From NCBI GenBank assembly GCA_964637365.1, contig CAZWWH010000010.1:13398-77397 (forward strand): a DNA stretch of 64,000 bases, read 5' to 3'. Position 1 is the stretch's first letter, and every line of letters begins with the position of its first letter. The notes beneath the pieces were generated by a model. It was not told the origin of the DNA. It searched no databases and saw only the letters and a program-made list of their open reading frames with translations. Positions 8,621-16,464 of this stretch are shown piece by piece. This DNA comes from Cryptoclostridium sp964637365 (GTDB taxonomy: Bacteria; Bacillota; Dehalobacteriia; UBA7702). The position numbers and the translations under genes are program-made.

Positions 8621-8643
8621 AGAGCCCGCGATTGCGGGCTCTC
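8611..8643 (-). terminator. Intrinsic terminator of the MttB-homologue gene
   Basis: On the minus strand AGAGCCCGC pairs with GCGGGCTCT around a short loop and is followed by TTTTTT. It starts about 30 bases after the stop codon at 8675, making the gene the end of its transcription unit. Confidence 0.93.
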
Positions 8644-8674
8644 GGAAAAGAATTAATAGGGTAGAATCGTACAA

Positions 8675-10117
8675 TTATTTTCTGTTGATGCAAGCCTGGA
8701 CAACAGCTTCAACAGCCTTCACTTTGTCATCGGAGATGGGCTGGGGATGATGGTTCGCAAGAACGTCAACAACGAGTTCATGAGCTCTTTCGGTGAAGTT
8801 CTTGGAGCCTTCAGCCTGCCAATTTTCATAGATTGCTCTGTCGGATACATAGGGCTTCCAAAGTTCGGTACGGAGATGCTTCATGGTATGGGGATGACCA
8901 AGGAAGTTTCCGCTGTAAGCAGGATCATCAACAACATCGTTGACAACATCAACAGCACAAGTATCTTCGTTCACATCGTAACCTTTAATTGCGAACTGAA
9001 CCAGAGAGGCGATTTCGTTGTCGATTACGAGTTTTTCGTAAGAAGCTTCGAGAACGTTATCCAAAGAACCGGAAGCACCGCAAACATCAACACCAACGAG
9101 AGCGGGAATCAAAGTGTTATACATGGATTCGAAAGCAGCCTGAGCGTCGCTGACTTTGGAACCGCAAGAGAAACCGGTAACGGTGCAAGGCATGTTGTAG
9201 TAACGCATTAATTCAGCGGACAGGGTAGCGGCAAGACCCATTTCAGGAGCAGCCCAGAGACCCATAGCGGTGGACATTTCCATGAAGGTTACACGGGGGC
9301 TCATGATGGTGGGATGACCGGGTTTTCTCAACTGAGCGAGAGTTACGCCGGCGAGGATTTCAGCATTGTGCATCACAACGGAACCGACAACGGTCATGGG
9401 GCCGGTGGCACCGATCATGGGGCAAGGAATCACACCGAGGGGCATACCAGAGTCAACGATGCTCAGGATCGCTTCTGCGGGATCATCAGCATATTCCATG
9501 GGGCTGATGGGGGATACTTCGAGGTAAGCGATGGGTTTTTTGACCAAAGCTTCTTTGCTGCCCACAGCGGCTGCGAATACGTTAACAACGTCTTCAGTTT
9601 CCTGTGCATCATGGATGCAGACACGCAGGGGTTTGGTGGTGTTTTTGACCATGGCGGCAACCTGAACAGCGTTAGCTGCATGTTCGGGGATACCTTGAGC
9701 GGTCAAGCAGGAAATAATGTCGGTGTTGGGAAGAGCGTCAGCCAAACGGATGTAATCTTCGAGGTCAGCAAGAGAGGTGTTTCTTCTTTTACCGGTTTCA
9801 ACGTCAGTTACGAAAGGAGTACCAACGCAGGTATGGTTATAAGCGTTCTTTTCGCCCCATTTGATCTGATATTTGTCATCAAGACCATACATGGTGAAGG
9901 ATTTGGGAGCATCCTGCAAAGCTTTTTCAACGACAGATCTGGAGAAGCGAATGCGGCTGCCTTTGCCGCTGGGATCATCGGTTACATCCAAGCCTGCTTC
10001 CTTCGCGAAAGCAATAACGGATTCGGAGAAGCATTTGATGCCGGTCTGAACGAGGATATCTAAGCTAGCTTCATGCATTTTTTTAACATCTGCTTCAGAG
10101 CAATAATTTAATCTCAT
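8675..10117 (-). CDS. MttB superfamily methyltransferase without pyrrolysine
   Basis: A 480-residue homologue of MttB with an uninterrupted frame. Where MttB has VAGG-Pyl-ADSK this protein has VTGFSCGSK, so the pyrrolysine is replaced. Such non-Pyl homologues (MtgB type and relatives) demethylate quaternary amines such as glycine betaine, proline betaine, carnitine or butyrobetaine and pass the methyl group to a corrinoid protein. The exact substrate cannot be read from sequence. The start MRLNYCSEAD has AAGGAG upstream. It has its own terminator and two sigma-54-like promoters, follows a small ORF at 10201-10344, and lies downstream of a dedicated sigma-54 activator (10776-12608). No corrinoid gene is adjacent, so it must share one, perhaps that at 596-1315. 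Confidence 0.92.
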   Translation of the reverse strand: MRLNYCSEADVKKMHEASLDILVQTGIKCFSESVIAFAKEAGLDVTDDPSGKGSRIRFSRSVVEKALQDAPKSFTMYGLDDKYQIKWGEKNAYNHTCVGTPFVTDVETGKRRNTSLADLEDYIRLADALPNTDIISCLTAQGIPEHAANAVQVAAMVKNTTKPLRVCIHDAQETEDVVNVFAAAVGSKEALVKKPIAYLEVSPISPMEYADDPAEAILSIVDSGMPLGVIPCPMIGATGPMTVVGSVVMHNAEILAGVTLAQLRKPGHPTIMSPRVTFMEMSTAMGLWAAPEMGLAATLSAELMRYYNMPCTVTGFSCGSKVSDAQAAFESMYNTLIPALVGVDVCGASGSLDNVLEASYEKLVIDNEIASLVQFAIKGYDVNEDTCAVDVVNDVVDDPAYSGNFLGHPHTMKHLRTELWKPYVSDRAIYENWQAEGSKNFTERAHELVVDVLANHHPQPISDDKVKAVEAVVQACINRK

Positions 10118-10200
10118 GGTATAATCTCCTTTATCTTCAATATGTTTTGTTTTGATATGGTTTTGCTTTTACCTTTTTATGATTGCGGAGCATAACCCTT

Positions 10201-10344
10201 TCACGGATCACGGCCATACATGTTCCATCTGGAAAAGTTGTCTCCGCAAGCATCCAGGTCATCTCTGGGAGGGAAATCAATGAGATTTCCGCCCATTGTC
10301 AATCGCATTAAGTGCAGTGAACTAACAGTGATTAAAATTTCCAT
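10201..10344 (-). CDS. Small ORF (47 aa) in the leader of the MttB homologue
   Basis: An ATG at 10344 opens a 47-codon frame ending in TGA at 10201. A very strong AAGGAGG lies eight bases upstream. The peptide starts MEILITVSSLHLMRLTMGGN, ends in a polar part containing DFPPRDD and SRWNMYGRDP, and has no signal peptide or clear membrane helix. I do not recognise a family. It lies between the sigma-54-like promoters (10526-10606) and the methyltransferase start at 10117, 83 bases away, so it would be co-transcribed. It could be a small regulatory or accessory subunit, or a leader peptide. The strong ribosome site and complete frame are seen; function is unknown. Confidence 0.55.
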   Translation of the reverse strand: MEILITVSSLHLMRLTMGGNLIDFPPRDDLDACGDNFSRWNMYGRDP

Positions 10345-10525
10345 CAATCTCTCCTCCTTTCATTACATTCAATGGCGGTTGACGCCGTGAGAACTCATAT
10401 ACACTTTCTGCATATTATTCTCTTTTTATGCGTTTTCCTGTGTCGCTTGCAGAAAAGATTTCATGAAATCTTTCAAACAATTTTTCATTGCGAGTTTTTC
10501 ATGATTTCTACACCCTATTTAATAT

Positions 10526-10540
10526 GCAAATTTCATGCCA
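10526..10540 (-). promoter_or_regulatory. Sigma-54 (-24/-12) promoter, proximal copy, MttB-homologue unit
   Basis: The minus strand reads TGGCAT, five bases, TTGC then AT. It is about 180 bases before the small ORF and is one of two near-identical elements 66 bases apart. Confidence 0.78.
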
Positions 10541-10591
10541 AATATTTGTTTGATATTTTGCCATCCATTTGCGTTATACACATTAATATAT

Positions 10592-10606
10592 GCAAATCCC
10601 GTGCCA
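10592..10606 (-). promoter_or_regulatory. Sigma-54 (-24/-12) promoter, distal copy, MttB-homologue unit
   Basis: The minus strand reads TGGCAC, five bases, TTGC then AT, a full consensus match. Together with the copy at 10526-10540 it gives tandem sigma-54 promoters in front of one methyltransferase gene. Confidence 0.8.
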
Positions 10607-10688
10607 ACGGAATCACCGTATCCCTACTGTGATGAAATCCAAAACAATGAGACACACAGAGAATCGTATTCATTCATTTTTTCACGAC

Positions 10689-10752
10689 AAAATGGCGGTG
10701 AAAGAAACCTTCCTTGGTATGAAACGCTCGAAAGGCTTTTCCTTCACCGCCG
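10689..10752 (-). terminator. Hairpin terminator after the sigma-54 activator gene
   Basis: On the minus strand GGCGGTGAAGGAAA pairs with TTTCTTTCACCGCC (one wobble/bulge) followed by ATTTTG. It lies between the activator stop (10776) and the tandem sigma-54 promoters, so it insulates the two units. The T-run is short. Confidence 0.6.
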
Positions 10753-10775
10753 ATTGATCCATCAACGGAACAATA

Positions 10776-12608
10776 TTATTTTTTTATCATTCGTCCATCC
10801 TTCACCCGATAGCCATGGCGTTGTAAAATCTTAATAATGGCAGGTTGGGAAATCCCTAGGGCATCAGCGACTTTATAGGTAGAGTGAAACTTTTCATACG
10901 CCCGGCGTACCATTTCTAATTCCAGCTGCCCTTTGGCGTCCTTCAATGATATCTTGGACTCCAAAAGAGAATCAACCGTCTCCCCTCCCATCTGCTCTTT
11001 GATTTCCGCCAAATCGCCATGCACCATATCCCGCTCCACATCCTCTAATACCCGTTTGACCGCCTCCATGCCGATTATGTCTCCATCACTGATGATGAGG
11101 AGCCGCTCCACAGTATGCATTAGTTCACGGACATTGCCGGGCCAGGGATATGCCAAAAAATAGGATCTCACTGCCGGGGACAAAGACTTGTGCGTTTTGT
11201 ATCGCACATTATATTTCTCCATAAACAGCTTCGTCAAGGGAAGGATATCGTCAGTACGTTTTCGCAGCGGCGGAAGATGAACGGGCACAACGTTAAGACG
11301 GTAATACAGGTCTCCCCGAAAAGAGCCCTCGGAAACCATTTCCCGCAGGTTACGATTGGTGGCAGCAACCACCCGTACATCCACAGGAATGCGCGTCATA
11401 CCGCCGACCCGCACGATCTCACGGTCTTGGAGGAATTCCAGCAGCTTTGCCTGGAGCGATAGGGGCATTTCCCCAATTTCATCAAAAAATAGCGTACCAC
11501 CATCGGCCAATTCTATTTTTCCCTTTTTACCGCCTTTTTTCGCGCCGGTAAATGCGCCGCTTTCATAGCCGAAAAATTCCGATTCCAGTAAGTTTTCCGG
11601 TACCATACCGCAGTTAATTTTCACAAATGGGCCGTTATTTCGCCCGCTGAATTTATGAAGAAGCTCCGCCACCACTTCTTTCCCTGTGCCGCTTTCTCCG
11701 TCCACCAGCACGGTGGCATCGGTGGGAGCCACCTTCCAGATAGTTTTTTCTACTTCTTTCATAGGTGGGCTTTGCAGCACATAGTTATCCTGGGTAATAA
11801 CTTGACGCCGTAATTCTTCCAATTCCTTGGTACGGCTTTCCAGGTCGTTGGTGACATTATCCAGACGATCCAGCAACTCTTTGAATTCCGCCACGTCTTT
11901 GGAACTAACCAAGACATTGATGAGTTTTCCGTTCTTATCATAAATAGGCGTTCCCGAAGCCACTACCGTGTGACCAGTGTGGAGGCGCATGATTTTAGTA
12001 TAGGGAGCCTTGTGACTCAAAACCTCCTGGGTAATGTTGGAGGAAATCAATCCCCGCTTTTCCATATCCGTTACATGGCAGCCAATGACATCTGACAATT
12101 TTACACCGCATACCTTTTCGGCATAGGGGTTCATAAATTGAATAAAGCCGTATTCATCAGCAATAAAAATTTCCTCTTCAATACAATCAATAATCCGCTT
12201 ATAATATTCCAACCGAAGGTTCATACGGTAATTGTCCAAATCCCAGGAATAACCCAAATAGAACAAATTCCACACGTCCTCCACCACAGCAATGGGATTC
12301 CTTTGCCGGTCAAAAATCAATCCGGAACGCCTATCACTGCGTAAACATCCGATAGATGCCAACTCTTGGTCCACCCATAGAGGAATATACTCTCGCCCGG
12401 GCTGAATCTCGCTGGGAACAATACGGTCCTTTTCTGTTGTGGCAAACATATTCCCCAGATCACCACGATAATAGACGTCAAAATCATTGACATCGCCTTG
12501 ACCAAAAACGACATAAGACTGGGTGGTATCAAGAAATTCTGCCCGAGAAATCCACAGGCGATCCTGAATCCAAGCACACTCATTATAGTTTAAATCGGAT
12601 ATTTTCAC
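10776..12608 (-). CDS. Sigma-54-dependent transcriptional activator (PAS, AAA+, Fis-type HTH)
   Basis: A 610-residue enhancer-binding protein. Residues 1-140 form an N-terminal sensory region I do not recognise. A PAS domain follows (about 140-240), then a short coiled coil, the AAA+ domain with Walker A GESGTGKE, the sigma-54 contact loop GAFTGA and Walker B TLFFDEIGE, and a C-terminal Fis-type helix-turn-helix ending ILQRHGYRVKDG. The start is GTG with GGTGAGG eight bases upstream. It stands immediately upstream of, and on the same strand as, the MttB-homologue unit with tandem sigma-54 promoters, which is its likely target. The PAS and N-terminal region probably sense a substrate amine or methyl-carrier state; that is inference. 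Confidence 0.92.
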   Translation of the reverse strand: MKISDLNYNECAWIQDRLWISRAEFLDTTQSYVVFGQGDVNDFDVYYRGDLGNMFATTEKDRIVPSEIQPGREYIPLWVDQELASIGCLRSDRRSGLIFDRQRNPIAVVEDVWNLFYLGYSWDLDNYRMNLRLEYYKRIIDCIEEEIFIADEYGFIQFMNPYAEKVCGVKLSDVIGCHVTDMEKRGLISSNITQEVLSHKAPYTKIMRLHTGHTVVASGTPIYDKNGKLINVLVSSKDVAEFKELLDRLDNVTNDLESRTKELEELRRQVITQDNYVLQSPPMKEVEKTIWKVAPTDATVLVDGESGTGKEVVAELLHKFSGRNNGPFVKINCGMVPENLLESEFFGYESGAFTGAKKGGKKGKIELADGGTLFFDEIGEMPLSLQAKLLEFLQDREIVRVGGMTRIPVDVRVVAATNRNLREMVSEGSFRGDLYYRLNVVPVHLPPLRKRTDDILPLTKLFMEKYNVRYKTHKSLSPAVRSYFLAYPWPGNVRELMHTVERLLIISDGDIIGMEAVKRVLEDVERDMVHGDLAEIKEQMGGETVDSLLESKISLKDAKGQLELEMVRRAYEKFHSTYKVADALGISQPAIIKILQRHGYRVKDGRMIKK

Positions 12609-12768
12609 CAGAAGCCCTCACCTTTCTATCATCGATACCAAACCACATTCTCTTTCCCCACAAAAATTACGGACATATATGCTTTTCATGGTCATTATAG
12701 CATAAGTTTAAATCTGTTGGAATATTCGTAAAGCAATAAAATGCAAGATGTGACACAAAAAATTCCAC

Positions 12769-12799
12769 AAAAATGCCATGGCCGTAAACAGCCATGGCA
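12769..12799 (-). terminator. Intrinsic terminator of the TSUP-mtbB-mtbC unit
   Basis: On the minus strand TGCCATGGC pairs with GCCATGGCA around an 8-base loop, followed by TTTTT. It lies 210 bases after the mtbC stop and before the activator gene at 12608. Confidence 0.8.
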
Positions 12800-12927
12800 A
12801 TGATTGATACTAGTCAAAATCTAATCATAACAAAGGAAGTATTCTTAAAAACATATATAGCAACTGAATAAATTGTCATGTACAAGGAGGTATGGGTAAA
12901 GCTTAATCAAAATCTTTTGAAACGTTA

Positions 12928-12956
12928 CCGGTATCCGTTTGTGGGCCGGATACCGG
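12928..12956 (-). other. Perfect 10-bp hairpin downstream of mtbC
   Basis: CCGGTATCCG and CGGATACCGG pair around a 9-base loop. There is no T-run. It lies 55 bases past the mtbC stop, the same spacing as the strong hairpin after mttB (5195-5235), and may protect the mRNA 3' end. Confidence 0.55.
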
Positions 12957-13010
12957 ACGTCTTCCACATCATCCTTACTGCTGTATGTTACAACAGAAGG
13001 AGGGATTATC

Positions 13011-13658
13011 TTACGCTTTCAACAGGGCCAAAGCTTTTTCCACGGCTTCGGCAGCATCTTCGCCATAAGCGTCAGCTCCGATGCGTTTAGCAAAGCGTTC
13101 TGTTACAGGAGCTCCACCGATCATGGTCTTTATCTTTCCTTTCAAACCTTTGGCCGCCAACAGCTCTTCGAGCTTTTTCTGTTCCCCCATGGTAGTGGTC
13201 AACAGGGCCGAAGTACCAATCAAGTCGGCGTTATGCTCAACGGCCTTTTCCACGATGACTTCGGCGGAAACGTCACGGCCCAAGTCGATGACTTCGATGC
13301 CCTGGGTCTTAATAAGGGAGGCGACAATGCCTTTCCCAATATCATGGACATCGCCTTCCACTGTCGCCAATATCATAGTGCCAAGCTTTTCCGTCTGCTT
13401 GCCGGAATCAGCAACAGCTTTATCAACGATTTCAGAAACAGCCTTCATCACGTCGGCAGCCAGCATCAATTCGGGAAGGAAAGCGCGGCCTTTACCAAAG
13501 AGGTCGCCGACTTCGCGGATGCCTGCACTAAAGCCTTCCGAAAGAATTTCTACAGGATCAAGGCCCGCATCAATGGCACGGTTCATTACAGCAACGGCTT
13601 CTGCTTCGTTACATTTCACCATAGCGTCAATGGCTTCTTTAATGATGATATCTTTCAT
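13011..13658 (-). CDS. mtbC: Dimethylamine corrinoid protein
   Basis: A 215-residue corrinoid protein of the MtbC/MttC family, receiving methyl groups from MtbB in the cytoplasm. The helical cap runs to about residue 90. The cobalamin-binding motif DVHDIG is at 103-108 with His105 as ligand, followed by DLGRDVSAEV and TSALLTTTMGEQKK. AAGGAGG lies eight bases before the start codon. It follows mtbB by 66 bases and is the last gene of the TSUP-mtbB-mtbC unit, with a hairpin and an intrinsic terminator downstream. Pairing with mtbB by position makes dimethylamine the likely methyl source. Confidence 0.94.
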   Translation of the reverse strand: MKDIIIKEAIDAMVKCNEAEAVAVMNRAIDAGLDPVEILSEGFSAGIREVGDLFGKGRAFLPELMLAADVMKAVSEIVDKAVADSGKQTEKLGTMILATVEGDVHDIGKGIVASLIKTQGIEVIDLGRDVSAEVIVEKAVEHNADLIGTSALLTTTMGEQKKLEELLAAKGLKGKIKTMIGGAPVTERFAKRIGADAYGEDAAEAVEKALALLKA

Positions 13659-13724
13659 GAGGATTCCTCCTTATTTCTCCTTAAATTTTAGCCTGTTTGT
13701 TCTATTTTTTTGTATTGCTGCGGT

Positions 13725-15113
13725 TTATTCAATCCCGGCTTCTTTCTTGAATTTATTCACGCTGTTGATGGGAACACCGAGAATTTCCGCAATGCGGAAC
13801 TTAGTTTGGATGCCAACGCCGGCGTTAGGTCTGGACTGGGTGGTGCCAATATTCAGATCCTCTCTGATATCCTTCATTTCCGCACAGTCAGCCAACTGCT
13901 CTACGCTGCAGCCCAATTTTCCGGCCACATATTTTTTGGCTTCATTGATCTTCATGCCCTGTAATTCCATTCTGAACACCAGATCGCCGGCACCTCTTAT
14001 GCCGCCCATCCCCGCGGTGCTTTCATGGGTCACAGCCATGCCGAAGGTATCGCCTGCGCCTACCTACAACCCGTCAACCCCGGCAATTTCAATTAAGGCT
14101 TTATCGACGCGGGAGACTGCGTCGGCCGAAGGAATGACAGAAAGGGGGACGCCGCCGACCCCCATGCCGACGTTGGCATGCACGGGGATATCCGCCGCTT
14201 TGACCGCCGCTTTGGCGAAGGTAACGACACGGGCCAAATTCCAAGCCAAAGACATGCTGCTGTTGGTGTTGACTGCCATGCCAAAGATGGAAACTCCAGC
14301 GCTCTGTGCCATTTGCACTTGCTGATGGGGATAAAGGCCCGCGATAATCTGATCGTCAAACTTCAGCTGACCATGCATCCCAAGGTTAAACTCCCCTGCC
14401 ATACCTACTTCAAACCCCGTAGTAGGATATTTTTCTTTGAGAATACGAATCGCTTCCAGACTGGCCTTGACGTCGGCGTCACCGGAAGCCCCAACGGTAT
14501 CAAAGTTGATGCCGTCAGCGCCGCTGTCAATCATGTTGGAGGCAACGAAAACAATGTCTTTAATCGCGTGCTCAATGGCTTCCTCCTGAGCCGCCCGAGC
14601 TTCGGGAATTTTTCCGGCGGGAAGCAGCTCCGCCCAGTTGTCACAAGGGCCGTCAGGTTTGGTATAAAGGCCCATATTGGGCATAGCGCCGTAGAGCAGG
14701 GGCAAAGTGGTCATAAGCTGTGCCTGCTCCATGGCTTGTTTTTCTTCGGCAATGATGGCCTTGATTGGTTTATAGCTGTAATCCACATGGCACATTTCAA
14801 TGCTGTCCGAGGCCAAAGCACGTTCCTGGGTGAGAATGGCCTGGAGACGATCCATGGGGATGCCGTTTCTAACACAGAGCTTCAAGGTGCCGGCGTCAAA
14901 GGAAACCACAACTTCCTTTCCCGGTTCCACAGAAACAATTTTCTGAGGACAGGCGATAATTTCATAGAGATAATCCATTTCATCCTTAGACAAAGCAGGG
15001 ACCTCCGCCCGTTCCGAAGCGTCTAAGGTACCGTCCTCAATATCCTGACGGATTTCCTCTTCCGTCATTTCCGCAACATAGTTGTCGCCATAGCGAGTTA
15101 AAATTTTACTCAT
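13725..15113 (-). CDS. mtbB: Dimethylamine methyltransferase with in-frame amber codon (pyrrolysine 350)
   Basis: Read through the TAG at 14064-14066 the frame codes 462 residues, the usual length of MtbB. MtbB demethylates dimethylamine to monomethylamine using a corrinoid protein. The amber context AGVDGL-(TAG)-VGAGDTFGM agrees with the family's pyrrolysine site, and conserved sequence such as ESTAGMGGIRGAGDLVFRM follows it. Before it are family stretches such as YGAMPNMGLYTKPDGP and FDTVGASGDADV. The start MSKILTRYG has AGAGAGGA six bases upstream; an ATG two codons earlier is too near that site. The gene ends in TAA. A TSUP permease precedes it and mtbC follows. No monomethylamine methyltransferase (mtmB) occurs in the window. 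Confidence 0.95.
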
Positions 15114-15188
15114 ATCCATTCCTCTCTTTCTATACTTAGAATTCTATCTGTAAATGCTTGAATCGTATGGATGGAAGCTCCCTATTCC

Positions 15189-16124
15189 TTAAGAAATCGC
15201 CGTTTCCTCCTGCGTTTCCCCATAATCAACGTCTGTTTTCTTTTTGAAGCCGCTTCTCAGCATGGTAATGGCAGTATAAGCTACAACGATAGCCACCAGC
15301 CATTTCAGTACGGTCAAAGGCAGCGAGGTAATGAGGAAGCATGCGACCAAGGGGCCGATAAGACCAATGGTGCTATAAAGAAGAACTGTCTTTCTGTGAT
15401 ACACGATTTTTTTGCTTTTGCGGCTTTCCTTTACAAAACGGATAGAAGCGGCAGGAATCAAATATGCGCAAGCCCCGAAGGTAATGGGGAAGGCCGCAGC
15501 CGGGCTCAAGCCCATGAGACAAACCAGACCCATAATTAATGCGTAAGCGCCAACGCCGATGGTCATCAATGCGCCAAAGATGAAGCAGAAAATAGCGGAA
15601 ACCACCAGTTTCACACCGGTAAGGGCAATGGCTTCACCGCCGACGGGCATCAAGCCGAGGGCCCCAATGATTAAAGTAAAAGCCACAACCAAAAGTGCGC
15701 CGCCCAAGCCAATTTGCATCTTACTCAACGGCAGTTTGGAAACGAACCCCGCGCCGATAAAGGCGCCAACAGTTGAGGCGGCAATCAGCGTTACTAATGT
15801 TACGGTTTCCACCTCAACGGTGGTAATAAATACCACGGACTCCACAGCCATGGATACGGCACAGGCGGTGTTCAGGGTACCAGGAATCAACTGATCCGGT
15901 ACTAATTTAAAACCCTTAAAGCAAACAGTTGACGGTGCATAGGCTCCAATACCTAAAGTATCAAAAAACAGAATTACATTGGCAACGACAGAGGTTAGGA
16001 TCGTATGTCTGATACCGCCGTCCTTTAAATCTTCTTTGTGCTCCACCAAGTCGCGGATATAGTAGATGAAGAAAACCGCGGTCAGAAGAATAATCCCTGC
16101 ATTGATTAAAAATACTGCACTCAA
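15189..16124 (-). CDS. TSUP (TauE/SafE-like) membrane permease, first gene of the mtbB unit
   Basis: A 311-residue membrane protein with about eight hydrophobic helices, paralogous to the permease at 6829-7728. The start is placed at TTG (then SAVFLINAGI) because GGAGGGG stands five bases before it; an ATG ten codons earlier would overlap that ribosome site. It is 69 bases upstream of mtbB and just downstream of a sigma-54-like promoter, with a second sigma-54 activator gene beyond. As with its paralogue, the membership in TSUP is clear but the substrate is not; linkage suggests dimethylamine metabolism. Confidence 0.88.
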   Translation of the reverse strand: MSAVFLINAGIILLTAVFFIYYIRDLVEHKEDLKDGGIRHTILTSVVANVILFFDTLGIGAYAPSTVCFKGFKLVPDQLIPGTLNTACAVSMAVESVVFITTVEVETVTLVTLIAASTVGAFIGAGFVSKLPLSKMQIGLGGALLVVAFTLIIGALGLMPVGGEAIALTGVKLVVSAIFCFIFGALMTIGVGAYALIMGLVCLMGLSPAAAFPITFGACAYLIPAASIRFVKESRKSKKIVYHRKTVLLYSTIGLIGPLVACFLITSLPLTVLKWLVAIVVAYTAITMLRSGFKKKTDVDYGETQEETAIS

Positions 16125-16192
16125 TTGAACCCCTCCTATCAAACTCCTTTTCATGCGTTGTTTTTTGTTTTTGTTTTATGCCCTTATATATT

Positions 16193-16207
16193 GCATAAGC
16201 CATGCCA
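16193..16207 (-). promoter_or_regulatory. Sigma-54 (-24/-12) promoter of the TSUP-mtbB-mtbC unit
   Basis: The minus strand reads TGGCAT, five bases, ATGC then AA. The -24 part is perfect and the -12 GC is in place. It is 70 bases before the TTG start of the permease and 155-190 bases below palindromic repeats. Confidence 0.75.
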
Positions 16208-16304
16208 AAAAAAAGATCCTCCAAAACAAATTTTTAAACCACAGTAATACAGGCATTTTGTTAAAAAAGTAGAATAGTTTGTCCCACGCCCAAAAGAAAA
16301 AAGC

Positions 16305-16336
16305 AATGATAAAAATCATTGCTTTTAAAACCCAAA
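16305..16336 (-). terminator. Intrinsic terminator of the second sigma-54 activator gene
   Basis: On the minus strand AAAGCAATGA pairs with TCATTGCTTT around a T-rich loop and is followed by a T-run. It separates the activator gene (ending 16465) from the sigma-54 promoter at 16193-16207. Confidence 0.85.
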
Positions 16337-16360
16337 TGGTATATCCCCTTAAAAAGACAC

Positions 16361-16398
16361 GATGAAACATTTCATCACAACAATGGATTATTTCATCA
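16361..16398. repeat. Palindromic repeats, candidate activator sites for the mtbB unit
   Basis: GATGAAA-CA-TTTCATC (16361-16376) is a perfect dyad. The half ATTTCATCACA recurs at 16390-16400 next to a degenerate partner. They lie 155-190 bases upstream of the sigma-54 promoter at 16193-16207, between it and the adjacent activator gene. Confidence 0.6.
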
Positions 16399-16464
16399 CA
16401 AATAAAAAGGAACCAATCACAGTAACTCCCTTTGCGTAAAAGGCACAACGGGAGGGATTCGCCG

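Noticed and set aside
13725..14039. Separate short gene for the C-terminal part of MtbB
   Set aside because: Same frame as mtbB across the TAG at 14064-14066; family homology is continuous.
13081..14325. 414-codon plus-strand frame opposite mtbC/mtbB
   Set aside because: Antisense shadow crossing two genes; Ser/Pro-rich low-quality composition.
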